This document shows positions 61,436 through 64,000 of a stretch of DNA of 64,000 nucleotides, one piece after another (positions within the stretch are counted from its first letter, which is position 1; the number at the start of each line of letters is the position of its first letter). The position numbers and the translations under genes were made by a program. Below the pieces are notes generated by a model that ran no database searches, was not told the DNA's origin, and saw only the letters and a program-made list of their open reading frames with translations. Origin of the DNA: Actinomadura latina NBRC 106108 (lineage in GTDB: Bacteria; Actinomycetota; Actinomycetes; Streptosporangiales; Streptosporangiaceae); NCBI RefSeq assembly GCF_001552195.1, contig NZ_BCQS01000005.1:372001-436000 (forward strand), in the 5' to 3' direction.

Positions 61436-61454
61436 TCTCGGGTATGCACCCTGC

Positions 61455-62486
61455 GTGGCCCCCGAGAAGAGCACGCCCCCCGAGAAGAGCGGGGACGGCG
61501 GCGACCGGCTGGCGGAGTACCGGGACAGGCGCGCCCCGGGGCGGACGCCGGAGCCCGTCCCGGAGGAGAAGGCCCTGCCGCGGGGGAACGACGACACGTT
61601 CGTCGTCCAGGAGCACCACGCGACCAGCCTGCACTGGGACCTGCGCCTCGAACGCGACGGCGTGCTCGTGTCGTGGGCCGTCCCGAAGGGCCTGCCGTGG
61701 AGCCCGGAGACGAACCATCTCGCCGTCCGCACCGAGGACCATCCGCTGGAGTACGCGACGTTCGAGGGCGAGATCCCGCGCGGCGAGTACGGCGGCGGGG
61801 CGATGACCGTCTGGGACCGCGGGACGTACGAGACGGAGAAGTGGTCCGAGCGCGAGGTGAAGATCGTCGTCCACGGCTCGCGCGTCTCCGGCCGGTACGT
61901 GCTGTTCCGGACGCGCGGCCGGAACTGGATGATCCACCGGATGGACCCGCCCGCGGACCCGGACGCCGAGCCGCTGCCCGCGTCGCTGCTCCCGATGCGC
62001 CCGGCGGAGAGGGCGCGGCTCCCCCGCGACCAGGACGCGTGGGGCTTCGAGTTCGGGTGGGGCGGCAGGCGGCTGGCCGCCTACGTCGAGGGCGGGCGGA
62101 CCCGGTTCACCGACGGCCGGGGCCGCGCCGTGGACGGCCCCGCCGGGCTCGGCTCCCGGCTCGGCGCCGAGCTGGGCGTCCGGCGCGTCGTGCTGGACGG
62201 GGAGCTGGCCGTCCTGGACGGCCGCGAGACCTACATGATCTACGACGTGCCGCATCTGGACGGGCACCCGCTGCTGGACGCCCCGTACCGGGAGCGGCGG
62301 GAGCGGCTCGACGGCCTCGGCCTGTCGGGGCCGTCCTGGCAGACGGCGCCGTGGTTCCCCGGCGACGGCGACGCCGTCCGGGACGCGGCCCGCGACCAGG
62401 GCCTGCCGGGCGTCCTCGCCAAGCGTCTGGACTCCCCGTACGAGCCGGGCGAGGAGTCCGGCGCCTGGCGCTTCGTCCCGTCCTAG
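61455..62486 (+). CDS. LigD 3'-phosphoesterase domain fused to a degenerate ligase domain
   Basis: Residues 47-165 of this 343-aa protein are a LigD PE domain: 'QEHHATSLHWDLRLE' with the metal His/Asp set and 'GEIPRGEYGGGAMTVWD'. Such domains trim 3' ends during non-homologous end joining. Residues 195-343 follow an ATP-ligase adenylation domain, but motif I reads F-E-F-G-W-G-G-R where active enzymes have K-x-D-G. The AMP-accepting Lys and the Asp are both lost. Motif III (VVLDGELAV) remains; motif IV is 'GVLAKRLDSPYEPG'. There is no OB fold. No ku gene is in the window. Confidence 0.85.
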   Translation: MAPEKSTPPEKSGDGGDRLAEYRDRRAPGRTPEPVPEEKALPRGNDDTFVVQEHHATSLHWDLRLERDGVLVSWAVPKGLPWSPETNHLAVRTEDHPLEYATFEGEIPRGEYGGGAMTVWDRGTYETEKWSEREVKIVVHGSRVSGRYVLFRTRGRNWMIHRMDPPADPDAEPLPASLLPMRPAERARLPRDQDAWGFEFGWGGRRLAAYVEGGRTRFTDGRGRAVDGPAGLGSRLGAELGVRRVVLDGELAVLDGRETYMIYDVPHLDGHPLLDAPYRERRERLDGLGLSGPSWQTAPWFPGDGDAVRDAARDQGLPGVLAKRLDSPYEPGEESGAWRFVPS

Positions 62487-62493
62487 GCCGTGT

Positions 62494-63117
62494 TCAGTAG
62501 GCCACGGTGATGCGACGGCGGACGGCTTCGCCCTTCTCCAGCTCGTCCACCAGCGCGATCGCGTAGTCCTCGGCGCTGATGGCGCTGTTGCCCTCGGCGT
62601 CGGTGAGCAGGCGGTCGCCGCCCACCCGGAACGTGCCGGTGCGCTCCCCCGGCTGGATGACGGCGGCGGGCGAGATGTAGGTCCAGTCCAGGTCGCCGGC
62701 CTCGGCCCGGACGACGCCGAGCTGCTCCGCCGCCGCGAGCGCCTCGCTCTTGTACATCTCGGGGAACCCGGGGGTGTCCACGAGCCGGACGCCGGGCGCG
62801 GCCTCCAGGCTGCCCGCGCCGCCCACGACGACCAGGCGGCGGACGCCCGCCCGCCGCAGCCCGCCGAGCACGCCGCGGGTGGTGGCGAGCAGCGGCCCGG
62901 TCGTCTCCGACCCGTCGCGGGGCGGCGGGACCGACAGCACCGCGGCGTCGTGGCCGGCGGCCAGCCCGGCGATCGCGGCGGCGTCGCTCGCCGCGGCCTT
63001 GGCCGTCCCCTCGCCGCCGCTGCGGGTGACGCCGGTGACCTCGTGGCCGCGGCGGCGCGCCTCGTCCGCGATCCGGCTCCCCACCATCCCCGTCGCACCG
63101 ATCAGCAGGATCTTCAC
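62494..63117 (-). CDS. NAD(P)H-binding (NmrA/BVR-like) reductase family protein
   Basis: The 207-aa atypical SDR has the nucleotide motif 'ILLIGATGMVGSRIA', 'GVTRSGGEG' and the downstream 'LVVVGGAGSLEAAPG'. 'DWTYISPAAVIQPGERTG' is the conserved P-A substrate region. The family covers flavin reductase-like and quinone-sensing proteins. It starts at GTG 63117 with a strong GAGGAGGT site. It is divergent from an HxlR regulator with an 8-bp-arm palindrome between, so it is likely its controlled target, perhaps against reactive electrophiles or quinones. Confidence 0.84.
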   Translation of the reverse strand: MKILLIGATGMVGSRIADEARRRGHEVTGVTRSGGEGTAKAAASDAAAIAGLAAGHDAAVLSVPPPRDGSETTGPLLATTRGVLGGLRRAGVRRLVVVGGAGSLEAAPGVRLVDTPGFPEMYKSEALAAAEQLGVVRAEAGDLDWTYISPAAVIQPGERTGTFRVGGDRLLTDAEGNSAISAEDYAIALVDELEKGEAVRRRITVAY

Positions 63118-63146
63118 AGGACCTCCTCGAACGTCGTCGCCGGTGA

Positions 63147-63165
63147 CAGTATCCATCGGATACTG
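63147..63165. promoter_or_regulatory. Palindromic operator between reductase and HxlR genes
   Basis: Arms CAGTATCC / GGATACTG with spacer ATC lie between a TTGAAG -35 and overlap a TACTGT -10 for the reductase (minus strand, 18-bp spacing). Confidence 0.75.
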
Positions 63166-63201
63166 GTTACTTCAACGTGCCATTGGTACCCTCTGGAAAC
63201 C

Positions 63202-63549
63202 ATGAAGGGCGACGCATTCGATCCGAACTGCCCCACCCGGCTGATCCTCGACCGCATCGGCGACAAATGGTCGGTGCTGGTCGTGCTCAGCCTGGCCGGC
63301 GGGCCGCGCCGGTTCACGCAGCTCCGCGACACGATCGGCGGGGTCACCCCCAAGGTCCTCACCCAGACCCTCCGCACGATGGAGCGCGACGGCCTCCTCG
63401 TCCGGACGGTCTTCGCCGAGGTGCCGCCCCGCGTCGAGTACGCCCTCACCCCGCTCGGCCTGTCGCTGCAGCGGCCGATCAAGGCCATCACCGACTGGGC
63501 GGAGGAGAACGTCGGGGCCGTCCTCACCGCCCGCGAGGCCAACGCCTGA
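63202..63549 (+). CDS. HxlR family winged-helix regulator
   Basis: The 115-aa protein has 'CPTRLILDRIGDKWSVLVVLSLAGGP' (start CPTRLILDRIGDKW), with Cys10 near the N-terminus. The wHTH is 'RRFTQLRDTIGGVTPKVLTQTLR', followed by wing 'PPRVEYALTPLG'. HxlR proteins such as HypR and YodB sense thiol stress through that Cys. It probably controls the divergent reductase through the palindrome 63147-63165. Start ATG 63202; a TACCCT box is 9 nt upstream. Confidence 0.88.
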   Translation: MKGDAFDPNCPTRLILDRIGDKWSVLVVLSLAGGPRRFTQLRDTIGGVTPKVLTQTLRTMERDGLLVRTVFAEVPPRVEYALTPLGLSLQRPIKAITDWAEENVGAVLTAREANA

Positions 63550-63692
63550 CCGAGGGAACCGGAACGCGGCCCCCCGCATCAAAGGGACGTAGCGCCCGCT
63601 TCGGCGCGTCGCCACTGAAACCGATCAGGTGCCGGTTAGAGTCCCGCCCTGAGTACGGGCGGCGGACGCTCTGAAAGGCGGGGGAACGGCAC

Positions 63693-64000
63693 ATGATGGG
63701 CAAGACGCACGCCCTGAGCGGCGCGCTGGCGTGGCTGGCCGCCGTCCCGGTGCTCGGCTACGAGCGGCTGCTCGGCGAGCACGCGGTGTCGCTGTCGGTG
63801 GAGCAGGTCGCGGCGGGCGCGGTGGTGTGCGCCGGCGCGGCGATCCTGCCCGACATCGACCACCACAACGGCCGCATCGCCAACACGTTCGGCCCGATCA
63901 CCCACCACATGTGCAAGTGGATCGGGAAGCTCTCCGGCGGGCACCGGCAGGCGACCCACTCGATCCTGTTCGCGGTCGGCATCGGCTGGGCGATGGACAC
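63693..64000 (+). CDS. YdjM/DUF457-like metal-dependent membrane hydrolase (partial)
   Basis: The frame runs off the right edge. The 102 visible residues start 'MMGKTHALSGALAWLA', then a helix 'VAAGAVVCAGAAILPDIDHHNGRIANTF' with 'DIDHH', and 'GGHRQATHSILFA' with two His. These form the DUF457 (YdjM) pattern of an inner-membrane metal-dependent hydrolase, related in fold to phospholipase-like enzymes. Start ATG 63693 or 63696 behind GGGGGAA. TTAGAGT about 60 nt upstream may be part of its promoter. Confidence 0.85.
   Translation, partial: MMGKTHALSGALAWLAAVPVLGYERLLGEHAVSLSVEQVAAGAVVCAGAAILPDIDHHNGRIANTFGPITHHMCKWIGKLSGGHRQATHSILFAVGIGWAMD

Noticed and set aside
61443..61448. TATGCA as a leaderless -10 box for the LigD-PE gene
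   Set aside because: Spacing is right (6 nt to GTG 61455) but the last base is A instead of T, and the gene follows the HhH gene closely, so read-through transcription is as likely.
1..64000. tRNA, rRNA, CRISPR or insertion-sequence elements
   Set aside because: I looked for T-loop motifs, regularly spaced repeats and transposase motifs on both strands and saw none that hold up.

Overview
This is a very GC-rich, gene-dense window with abundant GTG starts, short gene spacing and many 4-bp ATGA or GTGA start/stop overlaps. It carries PspAA/PspAB, HtpX, DUF3043, DUF4191, an F420-dependent oxidoreductase, a PE-domain LigD relative and two type I glutamine synthetases flanking GlnE. Together these point to a filamentous-type actinomycete (Actinomycetota). 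A Streptosporangiales/Thermomonosporaceae-like origin is my inference, not proven. I see no rRNA, tRNA, CRISPR array, insertion sequence or prophage. Most of the window looks like a conserved chromosomal core.

Layout. 1-4.4 kb: cell-envelope genes (end of a CHAP-domain protein, two membrane-associated metallopeptidases, a lipoprotein L,D-transpeptidase). 4.5-7.4 kb: the ctaC-ctaD-ctaF cytochrome oxidase operon. 7.5-12.1 kb: sulfur and iron-sulfur genes (cysteine desulfurase, TusA-like protein, ErpA), an AdoK-like kinase and nadA. 12.2-14.9 kb: the phage-shock set pspA-pspAA and htpX-pspAB. 15-19.7 kb: DUF3043 protein, aldo/keto reductase, DsbA-like protein and cobU-cobS. 19.8-29.4 kb: pepA, lpd-sucB, a SDR-like epimerase, peptidase E, lipB, lipA and DUF4191; E2, E3 and both lipoate-synthesis enzymes are close together. 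29.4-43.5 kb: the nitrogen block glnA ... glnE-glnA2, with a four-half-site GlnR box before glnA. Inside this block lie an enoyl-CoA hydratase, a SNF2-type helicase, an alpha/beta hydrolase, OsmC, a Hip1/CaeA-like exported hydrolase and a PAP2 membrane protein. 43.7-46.1 kb: a polar amino-acid ABC importer. 46.3-49.6 kb: a lone class I terpene synthase and a DUF5937 regulator divergent from an MFS exporter. 49.6-57 kb: nadE, a SpoIIE-type phosphatase, an MFS-TetR pair and panB. 57-64 kb: K+ channel/TrkA-N protein, npdG, small conserved actinobacterial proteins, map, a helix-hairpin-helix membrane protein, a LigD-PE protein with a dead ligase half, an NAD(P)H-binding protein with a divergent HxlR regulator, and the start of a YdjM-like membrane protein.

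The order ctaF/ctaC, adoK, erpA, DUF3043, cobS, pepA, sucB, epimerase, lipB, lipA, DUF4191, RDD, glnA, glnE, glnA2, TAP-hydrolase, panB recalls from memory the Mycobacterium tuberculosis Rv2199c-Rv2225 region. The window therefore reads as an ancient actinobacterial core with lineage-specific insertions.

The most notable signals are regulatory or small-scale. A TANNNT box sits 6-8 nt before the start codon of 15 genes on both strands, which predicts leaderless mRNAs. A textbook GlnR box precedes glnA. Very long perfect hairpins lie at gene ends. Several recent tandem duplications occur in or beside genes (24 bp inside glnE, 53 bp between glnE and glnA2, 13 bp x3 over the sucB stop, 15 bp in a peptidase N-terminus). 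An older in-frame 54-bp duplication of the pspAB 3' end, stop codon included, has diverged largely by synonymous changes. I did not find a convincing new multi-gene system. The best candidates for new biology are that pspAB tail, the pseudo-ligase LigD relative and the shrunken metallo-beta-lactamase/CobU fusion.
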